Positions 20,600 to 29,641 of a DNA stretch of 64,000 nt are shown piece by piece; position 1 is the stretch's first letter; the number at the start of each line of letters is the position of its first letter. A program made the translations under genes and the position numbers. The DNA comes from Sphingomonas lacunae (GTDB lineage Bacteria; Pseudomonadota; Alphaproteobacteria; Sphingomonadales; Sphingomonadaceae). Below the pieces are notes generated by a model, which ran no database searches, was not told where the DNA came from, and saw only the letters and a program-made list of their open reading frames with translations. The stretch is taken from positions 1,116,001 through 1,180,000 of the forward strand of contig NZ_CP053015.1 in assembly GCF_012979535.1 (NCBI RefSeq), written 5' to 3'.

Positions 20600-21565
20600 A
20601 TGAACGGCGTCGAAACGCTGCTCTCTCCCGTCATTCTGTTTTTCCTGCTGGGTGCCGTTGCGGCCTTTGTCCGGTCTGACCTGTCAATCCCGGAAGCCAT
20701 CGCCAAGGGCATGTCGCTCTATCTGATGGCGGCGATCGGCCTGAAGGGCGGAAAGCAGGTAGCCGAAGCCGGCTTTTCCATCGAAATCCTTGTCGCCGCA
20801 GGGGTCGGCCTGCTGCTCAGCCTGATGCTGCCGCTGCCCGCCTTTGCCCTGCTGCGCCGGCTGGGCGGGCTCAACCGTACCGATGCCGCCGCCTGTGCCG
20901 CCCATTATGGTTCGGTCAGTGTTGTCACCTTTGTGACCGGGGTCGAAGTGCTGACCGCTGCCGGCATGCCCCCCGCCGGCTATATGGTGGCCGTATTGGC
21001 GCTGATGGAGACACCCGGCATTGTCGTCGGCCTGCTGCTGGCGCGACAGGCAGGCGGCAGCGCCGTCGCGGGCGCACAGGGGAGTCGGTTGCTGCACGAA
21101 ACCTTCTTCAACGGATCAGTCATGCTGCTGGTCGGCAGTTTTGTCATCGGCCTTGTCGCACCCAAGGACGCGCTGGCCCAGACCCTGCCCTTCTTTGACG
21201 GGCTGTTCCGTGGCGTCCTCTGCCTGTTCCTGCTTGACATGGGGCTCATTGCCGCCCGCCGTTTCCGTGATGCGCGCGCCATGACCTGGCGGGTCGCCGG
21301 ATTGGCGCTGCTGTTGCCGATCATGAACGGGCTGATTGGCGTGACGCTGGCAACATTGGCTGGCCTTGAGCCTGGTTCCGCCGCCGCGCTCGGCATTCTT
21401 GCCGGCAGCGCTTCCTACATCGCCGCGCCGGCGGTGGTACGCATGGCCTTGCCGGAGGCTGACCCCGGCCTCTATCTGGGCATGTCGCTGGCCGTCACCT
21501 TTCCGTTCAACATCATTTTTGGCATCAGTCTGTTCAGCCTGTATGCCGTTTGGATCGCCCCATGA
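20600..21565 (+). CDS. sbtA: SbtA-type sodium-dependent bicarbonate transporter
   Basis: This 321-residue inner-membrane protein has about ten hydrophobic segments in two inverted halves. Family stretches include FFLLGAVAAFVRSDLSIPEA, YLMAAIGLKGG, LMETPGIVVGLLLARQ, HETFFNGSVMLLVGSFVIG and ILAGSASYIAAPAVVRMALPEA. SbtA takes up bicarbonate with sodium in cyanobacteria, and homologues occur in many heterotrophs. Its stop overlaps the next gene (ATGA), a PII-like protein, which reproduces the sbtA-sbtB pair. The substrate here is inferred from the family. Confidence 0.88.
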   Translation: MNGVETLLSPVILFFLLGAVAAFVRSDLSIPEAIAKGMSLYLMAAIGLKGGKQVAEAGFSIEILVAAGVGLLLSLMLPLPAFALLRRLGGLNRTDAAACAAHYGSVSVVTFVTGVEVLTAAGMPPAGYMVAVLALMETPGIVVGLLLARQAGGSAVAGAQGSRLLHETFFNGSVMLLVGSFVIGLVAPKDALAQTLPFFDGLFRGVLCLFLLDMGLIAARRFRDARAMTWRVAGLALLLPIMNGLIGVTLATLAGLEPGSAAALGILAGSASYIAAPAVVRMALPEADPGLYLGMSLAVTFPFNIIFGISLFSLYAVWIAP

Positions 21566-21876
21566 GCATCGAGACCATCCGCCGCCGCCGTATCGAAGTG
21601 CTGGTTGACGCTCCGCTCGCCCGGCGGGTGGTGGACCATGCGCTGGCGGTGGGCATTGCCGGCTATACGCTGATGCCGACGCTCGAAGGGCAGGGCGGGT
21701 CAGGTCATTGGACGGATGACCAACTCAGCGGTGCCCAATCCAAGCTGATGTTCCTGAGCGTCACCAATGCGGCCAAGGCCGACGCCTTTGTCGATCGGAT
21801 CAGCCCGCTGCTCGACAGTTACGGCCTTGTGCTGCTGCTCAGCGATGTTGATGTGGTGCGCGCCAACAAATTCTGA
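21562..21876 (+). CDS. sbtB: SbtB-like PII signalling protein
   Basis: The 104-residue protein has the ferredoxin-like PII pattern: RIEVLVDAPLARRVVDHALAVGIAGYTLMPTLEG, a glycine-rich T-loop segment GQGGSGHW, then KLMFLSVTNAAKADAFVDRISPLLDSYGLVLLLSDVDVVR. SbtB proteins bind adenine nucleotides and control SbtA directly. The ATG overlaps the sbtA stop by four bases, so coupling is likely. The T-loop looks short compared with cyanobacterial SbtB. Confidence 0.8.
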   Translation: MSIETIRRRRIEVLVDAPLARRVVDHALAVGIAGYTLMPTLEGQGGSGHWTDDQLSGAQSKLMFLSVTNAAKADAFVDRISPLLDSYGLVLLLSDVDVVRANKF

Positions 21877-21905
21877 CGATTTGTCCGAAATCACCCGCAA
21901 TGGAA

Positions 21906-21935
21906 AAGGGGCGGCGCCGTGCGGCACCGCCCCTT
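21906..21935. terminator. Bidirectional terminator between sbtB and terC
   Basis: AAGGGGCGG (21906-21914) pairs with CCGCCCCTT (21927-21935). An inner GCC/GGC continues the stem after one mismatch. On the minus strand the stem is followed by TTTTCC, and on the plus strand by a T-rich GCTTGTTCCCTTT. It sits between two converging genes, so it probably ends both. Confidence 0.75.
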
Positions 21936-21961
21936 GCTTGTTCCCTTTAAGGCAAGCTTGA

Positions 21962-22960
21962 TCAGTGGGTTGGTGCGGTTTCCGTGCCGCGTGTCTTCCA
22001 AAGCGACCAGGCAATGCCGCCAAGGATCAGGCCAAAGGTCACCGCAAGGCTCAGCACCGGCGGGAACTTCTCTCCGCCCAGCAGGAAGTCGGAGATGAAG
22101 ATTTTGGAACCGATGAAGACGAGCACGGCAGCAAGCGCATATTTCAGATAGTGGAAACGATGCACCATTGCGGCGAGCGCGAAATAGAGCGCCCTGAGGC
22201 CGAGCACCGCCATGATGTTGGAGGTGTAGACGATGAACGTATCGGTGGTGATGGCAAAGATTGCCGGCACACTGTCAACCGCAAAGACAAGGTCGACAAC
22301 GTTGATCACCACCAGCGCCAGGAACAGCGGGGTTGCCGCCAGCACCATCTTGCCGCTCTTGCTGTCCAGCACACGGACAAAGAAATGCTGTTCGTGCAAT
22401 TCAGGCGTCACGCGCATGATGCGCGAGATGAACTTGACCGCCGGATTCTGGGAGACGTCCATCGGCTTTTCGCTCGACACCATCATCTTGATGCCGGTGG
22501 CGATCAGGAACACGGCAAAAAGATAGAGCACCCAATAGAACTGCTCGACCAGGGCCGCGCCGAGCGCGATCATGATGCCGCGCAGAACGATCACGCCGAT
22601 GATGCCCCACAAAAGCGCGCGATACTGATATTTGGCGGGAATGCCGAATGTGGTGAAGATGAGGCCGATGACGAAGATATTGTCGATCGACAGCGCCTTC
22701 TCGATGAAGAAGCCGGTGTAATATTTCATCGTCAGGTCGGTGCCGATGGCGGTGCCATAGTCGGCGGTCTTCTGGAAATAGACCCAGATGCCAAAGGCCA
22801 GCGCGATCGTGATGTAGAAGGCCGAAAGCTTGAGCGATTCGCCAATGCCCATCTCGCGGTCTTCCTTGTGGAGGATGCCGAGGTCAAAGGCCGTCAGGGC
22901 GACAACTATGCCCAGAAACGCCATCCAGAACCAGACTGGCGTACCCAGCCAGTCGAGCAT
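21962..22960 (-). CDS. TerC family membrane protein
   Basis: This 332-residue inner-membrane protein has about nine hydrophobic helices. It carries both TerC hallmarks: FIEKALSIDNIFV early and FAVDSVPAIFAI later. Family members export manganese or calcium or support metalation of exported proteins. The ATG at 22960 has AGGTGG eight bases upstream, so the GTG twelve bases further up is not preferred. I found no yybP-ykoY manganese riboswitch in the 175-bp upstream gap. Confidence 0.93.
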   Translation of the reverse strand: MLDWLGTPVWFWMAFLGIVVALTAFDLGILHKEDREMGIGESLKLSAFYITIALAFGIWVYFQKTADYGTAIGTDLTMKYYTGFFIEKALSIDNIFVIGLIFTTFGIPAKYQYRALLWGIIGVIVLRGIMIALGAALVEQFYWVLYLFAVFLIATGIKMMVSSEKPMDVSQNPAVKFISRIMRVTPELHEQHFFVRVLDSKSGKMVLAATPLFLALVVINVVDLVFAVDSVPAIFAITTDTFIVYTSNIMAVLGLRALYFALAAMVHRFHYLKYALAAVLVFIGSKIFISDFLLGGEKFPPVLSLAVTFGLILGGIAWSLWKTRGTETAPTH

Positions 22961-23147
22961 TAAAAATTCCACCTGTTCAATCCTTGTTATTCTGTGTGAC
23001 GAGCGAACCGGGCCTCATCCCTGTGCGATCCTGGTGATGGTCACCCTGATCATGATGCCCGGTCGTTATGATTGGGGAATGTGGAATGCCGCCCGCCGGG
23101 CTGGCAAGAGGGGGGGGATGGGACCAAACCCGGCGGGCGACACCCCG

Positions 23148-23333
23148 TCAGCTGCCGCTGCGGGCTGGCCGCTGCCGGGTGATGAAGCGGTGGATCATGT
23201 CCTTGATACGGAGCTTGAGCCGCTTCAGTTCATTGATGCGCTGCCAATCGGCCCCGGCGCGCTGCTGCTCCAGGCGCAGCGCATCATCGATGCGGGCATG
23301 GCGCTCGATCAATCGGAAAATGCGTGTGGACAT
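23148..23333 (-). CDS. YdcH family (DUF465) small protein
   Basis: This 61-residue, highly charged helical protein contains ARIDDALRLEQQRAGADWQRINELKRLKLRIKDMI. This is the DUF465 pattern of a first helix with D-x-x-L-x-x-E and a second with LKRxKLxxKDxI. Its function is unknown. It stands alone between terC and a divergent hydrolase. The 280-bp gap to that hydrolase shows a GGTTATATTACC palindrome and a TAGCAT -10-like element close to the next start. Confidence 0.75.
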   Translation of the reverse strand: MSTRIFRLIERHARIDDALRLEQQRAGADWQRINELKRLKLRIKDMIHRFITRQRPARSGS

Positions 23334-23613
23334 GTGCTACTCCTCTTGGATGGTTCAAATCCAATCGGGGCACCGGTCTTGCGGACCGCTCGCGTTTGGG
23401 TGCGAGATTGCGGGGGGATGCAGTCGGACCCGCAAGTACCGGTGTTACCCGATACGGTCCGACATCACGCATGTGACAAAGAGGGGGGGGATGCTGTCAC
23501 ACACGCCAGAGGGGCCCGGCCCGCTCGAAGGTTATATTACCGGATCAGTATTATTTCAAGGGGTGATTTCAACAATCAGTGCATTTCTGCCAAAGCGCCG
23601 CTAGCATAGACGC

Positions 23614-24885
23614 ATGATCAGTCTCTTTGCCCTTGCCGCTGCTGCGGCGCTGCCAACCAGCGCCGCCGTGAATAGCGCGCCAGCACAAGCTGTTGCGATA
23701 GCAGAATCCGCTGCCCCGCCGGCCCCGGCGCCCGAGCCGGCGGCCGCAGTGTTCCTGTCCTTTGACAGCACCGGCGCGCAGCAAACCCGGGTCGCCCGGG
23801 GCCTGCTGTATCGTGGATCGGAGCGTCCGGTTGATGCCGACAGTCTGGTCCGGGTCGCGTCCGTCTCCAAACTGGCGGTTGCGCTGGGGGTGATGCGGCT
23901 GGTGGACCAGCGTCGGCTCGATCTGGACGCGGATGTGTCCACCTATCTCGGCTGGCAGCTTCGCCACCCGGCGTATCCCGAACGGCCGATCACGCTCGCC
24001 ATGCTGTTGTCGCACCGTTCGGGCCTTGCCGATTCGATTGATTATGTGCTGCCGCTCGATGCCGATCTCGAGGCTGAGCTGCGACGGCCGGAAGCATGGG
24101 AAGCCGCGCGCCGCCCCGGTGGCGGATTTCGCTATGCCAACATCAATTATCCGGTCATCGCCGCAGCCATGGAAGGCGCCACCGGTGAGCGGTTCGACCG
24201 GCTGATGCAGCGGCTGGTCTTTCAGCCATTGCGCATCGATGCCTGTTTCAACTGGACGACGTGCAGCGATACGGCGGTATCCCGGGCCGTAACCCTCTAT
24301 CGCCCGACCGGCGAAGTGGCGCGGGATGATCTGAACGGTCAGCGGCCCGCCTGTCCGGTCGTCCCGGCCCGCGACGGCAGCTGTGATCTCGCCACCTATC
24401 GCCTGGCTCGCAATGGCGCGAGCTTTTCGCCTCAGGGCGGCATGCGCATTTCGATGCGCGGCCTCGCCCGGCTCGGCGAAGTGCTGTTGCGCGATGGGGA
24501 CCGGTTCGTCAGCCGCCGCAGCTTCCACCGCATGACCCGGTTGCAAGCCGTGGCCGAGCCTGAGAGCGAGGGCGGCCTTTACTGTGGCTATGGCCTCGCG
24601 GTGCACAGCATCGGGCCGGCACGCGGGGATGCGGCCCGCTGGTGCCGCAGCGATCCGTTCGGCGATGCAACGCCCCAGATCGGCCATGCCGGGGAGGCCT
24701 ATTCGTTGCGCTCGGGCCTGTTCGTTGATCCGGTGACCGGCACCGGCGTCGCCTGGTTCGTGACCCAGCAACCGGAATTCAACGCGCCGCTGGGGGCACG
24801 TTCCATCTATACGGCCGCTGAGGAAGCCATGTTCGCGGAAGCCGGCCTCACCGGTCCGCGCCCGGTCCAGCCCCGTCGCCGCTGA
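23614..24885 (+). CDS. Class C beta-lactamase-like serine hydrolase
   Basis: This 423-residue exported protein has a signal peptide (to about residue 24) and a Pro/Ala linker. The catalytic SVSK tetrad is at residues 83-86 and the YAN motif at 174-176. The sequence MLLSHRSGLADS is typical of the beta-lactamase/transpeptidase-like family (PF00144). It could be an esterase, a D-aminopeptidase or a penicillin-binding-like protein. Nothing here shows beta-lactamase activity as such. It ends 16 bp from the next gene, which converges. Confidence 0.85.
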   Translation: MISLFALAAAAALPTSAAVNSAPAQAVAIAESAAPPAPAPEPAAAVFLSFDSTGAQQTRVARGLLYRGSERPVDADSLVRVASVSKLAVALGVMRLVDQRRLDLDADVSTYLGWQLRHPAYPERPITLAMLLSHRSGLADSIDYVLPLDADLEAELRRPEAWEAARRPGGGFRYANINYPVIAAAMEGATGERFDRLMQRLVFQPLRIDACFNWTTCSDTAVSRAVTLYRPTGEVARDDLNGQRPACPVVPARDGSCDLATYRLARNGASFSPQGGMRISMRGLARLGEVLLRDGDRFVSRRSFHRMTRLQAVAEPESEGGLYCGYGLAVHSIGPARGDAARWCRSDPFGDATPQIGHAGEAYSLRSGLFVDPVTGTGVAWFVTQQPEFNAPLGARSIYTAAEEAMFAEAGLTGPRPVQPRRR

Positions 24886-24901
24886 AGCGTACCCGAGGCG
24901 C

Positions 24902-25183
24902 TTACTCGCCCGGCGGCGGCCCTTTCAGCCAGGCGACCGTGCCGACGTTGAGCATCGTATAAATGCCATAGAGCAACAGTGCAGCCATCCAGCTATGCTC
25001 TGTCGCCAATGCGGCGGTGAGCAGCAGGATGAACTCGACGACATAGGTCGAATGGCGTCCCAGCGTCCGCCGCATGGCCCCGGTCGCCGCCTCAACCGCC
25101 GGATGGCCGCTTTCCAGCATCCAGCGGTGCATCGCAAAATTGGCGACTCCGGCCAGCAATATGGCGATGAGGGCGATGATCAT
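24902..25183 (-). CDS. Small membrane protein
   Basis: This 93-residue protein has three likely membrane helices: MIIALIAILLAGVANFA, STYVVEFILLLTAALAT and SWMAALLLYGIYTMLNVGTVAWL. I do not recognise the family. It lies 44 bp downstream of an EamA-type transporter on the same strand and could be cotranscribed with it. Confidence 0.65.
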   Translation of the reverse strand: MIIALIAILLAGVANFAMHRWMLESGHPAVEAATGAMRRTLGRHSTYVVEFILLLTAALATEHSWMAALLLYGIYTMLNVGTVAWLKGPPPGE

Positions 25184-25227
25184 GGCGTCGGCCTATGCCA
25201 CCAGCGCGTTCAGTCGTCGAGAGGTGG

Positions 25228-26127
25228 TCACAGCCCACCCCACAGCGCCAGCGCCACCCCGGTGCCGACCAGCACCAGCCCGCCGATCTCGAAGCGCTTG
25301 ACCCGTTCCTTGAGATAGAGGCGCGAGAAGCCGAGAGTGAAGATCACCTCGACCTGCCCCACCGTGCGGACGAGCGCGACTGGCGCGGTGGCAAAGCCGG
25401 TGAACCAGCAGGCCGAGCCGAGCGCCGCCAGTGCGCCGACCTGTGCGGAGACGCGCCATGTCCGCAGGACGGCGGCGATCTGTTCGGGCTCGCGCAGGAG
25501 GACATAGCTCCCCTGCATCAGTGTCTGCCCGGCCTGCACCACGACGAGGGTCAGCAGCGCCGCCAGCACCAGATCATCGGTGGCAATGTCCCTCGTCGCC
25601 AGCTTGACGAAGATGCTGGTCATGGTGAAGCCAAGACCCGCCCCCAGTCCGCACAGCGCGGCTGGCTGGGCGAGATCGGCGAGGCGCGGCCGCGCTCCCC
25701 CGGTTGACAACAGGATCACCCCCGCCACACCCACGCCAATCCCGGCCCAGGTCAGCAGCGCCAGCCGCTCCCCCAGCAGCAGCAGCGAAAGCAAAGCGCC
25801 CTGGATTGCCTCGGTCTTGGCATAGGCGGTGCCAGCCACATAATTGCGATAGCCGAACGCCATGAGCAGCAGGTTAGTGCCGATAATCTGGGCAAAGCCC
25901 GCCGCCATCGCACAGGCGAGGAAGATCCAGCCGACTGCCGGAAGGCTCTCCCCTCGCCACAACAGGTAGGCGGCAAGCAGGACGATCCCCACCGGCAGGC
26001 CATAGAGATAGCGCACCAGCCCGGCGGCGTTGAGCGACAAATCGGCCCGCACCCGTTGCTGCACAGCCGTCCGCCATGCCTGAAACAGCGCCGCGAGTAG
26101 CGTGGCGGGGAGCCAGATGGCTGTCAT
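25228..26127 (-). CDS. EamA-type DMT superfamily transporter
   Basis: This 299-residue inner-membrane protein has ten hydrophobic segments in two repeats, the DMT/EamA architecture (for example GIGVGVAGVILLSTGG at the end of the first half and FEIGGLVLVGTGVALALWGG at the end of the second). Members export amino acids, nucleobases or drugs, and the substrate cannot be read here. It starts 16 bp downstream of the trmO stop on the same strand. Confidence 0.85.
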   Translation of the reverse strand: MTAIWLPATLLAALFQAWRTAVQQRVRADLSLNAAGLVRYLYGLPVGIVLLAAYLLWRGESLPAVGWIFLACAMAAGFAQIIGTNLLLMAFGYRNYVAGTAYAKTEAIQGALLSLLLLGERLALLTWAGIGVGVAGVILLSTGGARPRLADLAQPAALCGLGAGLGFTMTSIFVKLATRDIATDDLVLAALLTLVVVQAGQTLMQGSYVLLREPEQIAAVLRTWRVSAQVGALAALGSACWFTGFATAPVALVRTVGQVEVIFTLGFSRLYLKERVKRFEIGGLVLVGTGVALALWGGL

Positions 26128-26143
26128 GCGCCGACCGGCGGAA

Positions 26144-26626
26144 TCATTGCGGCGCGTCTGTCCAATAGCCCGCCATCAGCTCTTGTGACCAGGCCGGTTG
26201 GCTGATGTCGCCGCGCGGCAGAAATTCCCGCATCACGGGTTTGATGTCGATCACCGGGGTGCCGTCAATCGCATCGAGGCCGGCGACCTCGAGACTGCGC
26301 CCGGAAATGCGCAGCAACCGACAGGTCGTCAGCCCGATCCGGTTGGGCCGATTCTTGCCGCGCTGGGCAAAGATGCCGACCATCGGCCAATCGCTGCGAC
26401 CGCGCGGATGCCGCGCTCCCGTCTCGATCCGCTCTAGCGGCACCCGATCGAACAGGAACAGGATGTCGACATGGCTGAAACCGTCCAACCCGGCGAGCGC
26501 TTCCTCGCCATAGCCATCGGCCAGGATAATCGTCGCCCGTTCGGCATCCCAATTATCGTCGACCGTCTCTCTGCGGGTCGAGCGAACGTAAGCAATCGGT
26601 CTGATCTGGAATGTGGGCTCGGTCAT
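26144..26626 (-). CDS. trmO: tRNA m6t6A37 methyltransferase TrmO
   Basis: This 160-residue protein matches the TsaA/TrmO family: LDGFSHVDILFLFDRV, GARHPRGRSDWPMVGIFAQRGKNRPNRIGLT. E. coli TrmO N6-methylates t6A37 in tRNA-Thr using SAM. The start at 26626 (MTEPTFQIRPIAYVRS) overlaps the stop of the upstream gene by four bases (ATGA). This is the short form without the C-terminal domain of E. coli TrmO (235 residues). Confidence 0.88.
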   Translation of the reverse strand: MTEPTFQIRPIAYVRSTRRETVDDNWDAERATIILADGYGEEALAGLDGFSHVDILFLFDRVPLERIETGARHPRGRSDWPMVGIFAQRGKNRPNRIGLTTCRLLRISGRSLEVAGLDAIDGTPVIDIKPVMREFLPRGDISQPAWSQELMAGYWTDAPQ

Positions 26627-27546
26627 ACTGCTGCTCCTGCTGCTGCGATGGAATCGCTTGTTTCGATCCACTCCCAGCCGCCAAAGCCTGCCTTGTCGAA
26701 CCCCGGCCCGGAGTTGAGCCGTTCGACCGCGCCGTCGGAGAGGCAGGAAATCCATGCGCCCTGATCGCACCACAGCCACGCCAGCCGCTTGCCGCAGTCC
26801 GCAGCCTTCAGCGCCCGCGCCAGCGCGACATGGATATGCGTCGACAGATATTTGCCCGCCGGGGCGTAGCACAGCGTCACCGGCTCGCCATTGACCGTCA
26901 TGCCGATGGTGCAGGGCGGGTGCGGGCCGGGGCCATTGAGCAGTGTCAGGTCAATCGCCACATCGCGCACGTCGAGCGCGCCGCACGCCAGCCGCACCAG
27001 ATCGGCAATTTGCCCGCGCAGCACCTCGGCAAATTGTTCGGCATGGCTGTCATGCAGCACGACATTGGTCATGCAGAGTTCGGGATCAAAGCCGGGGTGC
27101 CAATAATTGGCCTCGGCCAGCGCGCCGAGCACGGCGGCCTGCGTCACCGGCCCGTCCCAATCGGCCACCCCTTCGAACAGCATGGCCGGGTCGGGGACAT
27201 CGGGGGCAAAGACACCCTCATCCCCCATCAGCTTGACCACCCGTCGCACCAGCCCTTTGCGCGCCGGGGCCAGCAGCGGCCGGTCGGCTGACGCATGGAC
27301 GGGCAGCGCCGAAGGCGCCGTGCCGCGCCCACGAACCAGACCGATAAGGTCAGCGATCAAGGCCGGAATTCCAGCGAAGGACCAGACGCCAAAGCCGGCA
27401 AAGGCGCCCAGAAAAATGCTCATCAGCAGCCTCGCGCTGTTGCCCGTATCGGGACTGAAGTCGACAAGGAAATAGACCAGCAAGGCGGCGATCAGCCCGG
27501 TGACAATCGCCACCCTGCCTGAACCGCTGTGCAGGAACTCCATCAT
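26623..27546 (-). CDS. Unknown protein with two membrane helices
   Basis: The 307-residue protein has two N-terminal membrane helices (VAIVTGLIAALLVYFLVDF and LLMSIFLGAFAGFGVWSFAGIPALIADLIGLV). A soluble domain of about 220 residues follows, with HDSHAEQFAEVLRGQIADLVRLACGA and HIHVALARALKAADCGKRLAWLWCDQGAWIS. I do not recognise the family. Start codons at 27546 and 27543 are both possible after GAGGGAG. It is coupled to trmO by a 4-base overlap and follows the fumarase stop by five bases, so all three may form one operon. Confidence 0.7.
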   Translation of the reverse strand: MMEFLHSGSGRVAIVTGLIAALLVYFLVDFSPDTGNSARLLMSIFLGAFAGFGVWSFAGIPALIADLIGLVRGRGTAPSALPVHASADRPLLAPARKGLVRRVVKLMGDEGVFAPDVPDPAMLFEGVADWDGPVTQAAVLGALAEANYWHPGFDPELCMTNVVLHDSHAEQFAEVLRGQIADLVRLACGALDVRDVAIDLTLLNGPGPHPPCTIGMTVNGEPVTLCYAPAGKYLSTHIHVALARALKAADCGKRLAWLWCDQGAWISCLSDGAVERLNSGPGFDKAGFGGWEWIETSDSIAAAGAAV

Positions 27547-27551
27547 CTCCC

Positions 27552-29072
27552 TCAAACCCCCGCGAGCAGCCCCTCTTCGGCGATCTTCTTCTTCCACAGC
27601 ATCGGCGCGGTGACGTGGACATTCTCGCCCTTGCTGTCGACCGCGACGGTCACCGGCATGTCCTTGACGGTGAACTCATAGATGGCTTCCATGCCGAGAT
27701 CGGCAAAGCCTACGACTTCGGCTTCCTCGATCGCCTTGGCGACGAGATAGGCCGCGCCGCCGACCGCCATCAGATAGGCGCTGTTGTGGTTGGCGATGCT
27801 CTGGGTCGCTGCCGGGCCGCGTTCGGCCTTGCCGACCGATGCGAGCAGGCCGAGGTCGAGCATCATGTCGCTGAACTTGTCCATGCGGGTGGCGGTCGTC
27901 GGGCCGGCCGGGCCGACCACCTCGTCACCCACCGGATCGACCGGGCCGACATAATAGATGACGCGGTTCTTGAAGCTGACCGGCAATTCCTCGCCCTTGG
28001 CCAGCATGTCGGCGATGCGCTTGTGCGCGGCATCGCGCCCGGTCAGCATCTTGCCGTTGAGCAACAGCCGGTCGCCCGGCTTCCAGCTCGCCACCTGTTC
28101 GGCGGTCAGCGTGTCGAGATCGACGCGGATCGCCTTGCTGTCGGGCGCCCATTCGACCTTGGGCCATTCGTCGAGGTTGGGCCGCTCGAGATAGGCGGGG
28201 CCGCTGCCGTCGAGGGTGAAGTGGGCGTGGCGGGTCGCGGCACAATTGGGGATCATCGCCACCGGCTTGGATGCGGCGTGCGTGGGCCAGTCGAGGATCT
28301 TGATGTCGAGGATGGTGGCGAGCCCGCCCAGACCCTGTGCGCCGATGCCCAGCGCATTGACCTTGTCGAACAGCTCGATGCGCAGCTCCTCGATCGGGTT
28401 CTGCGGCCCGCGCGTCTTGAGTTCGGCCATGTCGATCGGGGCCATCAGCGATTGCTTGGCGAGCAGCACCGCCTTTTCCGCCGTGCCGCCGATGCCGATG
28501 CCCAGCATGCCGGGCGGGCACCAGCCGGCACCCATCTGTGGAACCATTTCGAGCACCCAGTCGACGATCGAATCGCTGGGGTTCATCATCTTGAACTTCG
28601 ACTTGTTCTCGCTGCCGCCGCCCTTGGCCGCGACGTCGATATGCACCTTGTCGCCCGGCACCATTTCGACATGCATCACCGACGGCGTATTGTCGCGGGT
28701 GTTGACCCGGCTGAACGCGGGATCGGCGAGGATCGAGGCGCGCAGCTTGTTTTCGGGGTGGAGATAGGCCTGGCGGACGCCTTCATCGACCACCTGTTGC
28801 AAGGAACGCGGCGAATCGAGCCGGCAATCCTGCCCCCACTTCACGAACACGGTGACGATGCCGGTGTCCTGACAGATGGGCCGGTGCCCCTCGGCGCACA
28901 TGCGGCTGTTGGTCAGGATCTGGGCAATCGCATCCTTCGCCGCCGGTCCCTGCTCCAGCTCATAGGCTTTGCCGAGTGCCCGGATATAATCCATCGGGTG
29001 AAAATAGCTGATATACTGCAGCGCGTCGGCGACGCTGGCGATCAGGTCGTCCTCACGGATGGTCACGGTCAT
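27552..29072 (-). CDS. fumA: Fumarate hydratase, class I (iron-sulfur)
   Basis: The 506-residue enzyme interconverts fumarate and malate in the TCA cycle using an oxygen-sensitive [4Fe-4S] cluster. Both family domains are present. Candidate cluster cysteines lie in RPICQDTGIVTVFVKWG, GAGWCPPGMLGIGIGGT and MIPNCAATRHAHF, and the C-terminal domain contains GPTTATRMDKF. The ATG at 29072 (MTVTIREDD) is chosen. A 38-residue upstream extension has no family match. The 152-bp gap upstream separates it from a divergent DUF1905 gene. Confidence 0.95.
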   Translation of the reverse strand: MTVTIREDDLIASVADALQYISYFHPMDYIRALGKAYELEQGPAAKDAIAQILTNSRMCAEGHRPICQDTGIVTVFVKWGQDCRLDSPRSLQQVVDEGVRQAYLHPENKLRASILADPAFSRVNTRDNTPSVMHVEMVPGDKVHIDVAAKGGGSENKSKFKMMNPSDSIVDWVLEMVPQMGAGWCPPGMLGIGIGGTAEKAVLLAKQSLMAPIDMAELKTRGPQNPIEELRIELFDKVNALGIGAQGLGGLATILDIKILDWPTHAASKPVAMIPNCAATRHAHFTLDGSGPAYLERPNLDEWPKVEWAPDSKAIRVDLDTLTAEQVASWKPGDRLLLNGKMLTGRDAAHKRIADMLAKGEELPVSFKNRVIYYVGPVDPVGDEVVGPAGPTTATRMDKFSDMMLDLGLLASVGKAERGPAATQSIANHNSAYLMAVGGAAYLVAKAIEEAEVVGFADLGMEAIYEFTVKDMPVTVAVDSKGENVHVTAPMLWKKKIAEEGLLAGV

Positions 29073-29224
29073 GGCAAAGGCCCCCGGTTGGCGGTGGAAG
29101 AGTCTGCGCCCGGCCATAGCGGGGGCGGGCGGTGCGTCAATATGCGCATGTTCCCCTGTGCAGGGCAGCAACCTTAACCGCCTCAACGCTTGCCCTCTTC
29201 TCCATCTCGCGCCACGCTGGCTGC

Positions 29225-29626
29225 ATGACCAGCCGTCCGACCGATCCCGAACTGGCCCGTTTCCTGCGGGAAGAGCTCGGCGTCGATGCGGAGCCGCTGG
29301 CCGCTCCTCAAGCCGGCTGGCAGGTCAACGGCATCGTCCGTGTCTGGCGTCCCGCCGGCACCAGCGCCGGTGAAACGCCATCCGCCTGGTATTTCCTGCC
29401 GATCAGCGGAGAGGTGGCTGAGGTGATTCGTGCTGCTACCCGTGGCCGCACCGGTGGTTTCGGGTCGGTCAAGGTCAGCGCAACTATCGGCGCAACCAGC
29501 TGGCAAACCTCGATCTTTTCCAGCAAGGATATCGGCGGCTACCTCCTCCCGCTCAAAGCCGCTGTGCGCAAGGCCGAGGGGCTGGAGGAGGGGGCCGCCG
29601 TTGAGGCCATGCTCCGTCCTGCCTGA
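29225..29626 (+). CDS. DUF1905 domain protein
   Basis: The 133-residue protein has the DUF1905 pattern of a small beta-barrel: GWQVNGIVRVWRPAG, WYFLPISGEVAEVIRAATRG, GFGSVKVSATIGATSWQTSIF and the closing YLLPLKAAVRKAEGL. The function is unknown. The start at 29225 (MTSRPTDPE) is chosen over a longer frame from 29132. Its stop is 15 bp from a convergent lipoprotein gene. Confidence 0.78.
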   Translation: MTSRPTDPELARFLREELGVDAEPLAAPQAGWQVNGIVRVWRPAGTSAGETPSAWYFLPISGEVAEVIRAATRGRTGGFGSVKVSATIGATSWQTSIFSSKDIGGYLLPLKAAVRKAEGLEEGAAVEAMLRPA

Positions 29627-29641
29627 CGGGCGGGGCCGGCT

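Noticed and set aside
22961-23147. Possible yybP-ykoY manganese riboswitch upstream of terC
   Set aside because: The conserved riboswitch core could not be recognised. Only a small GGTGA/TCACC hairpin is present.
27615-29177. 520-codon plus-strand frame over fumarase
   Set aside because: It is antisense to a complete class I fumarase with all cluster motifs and shows no ribosome binding site or domain.
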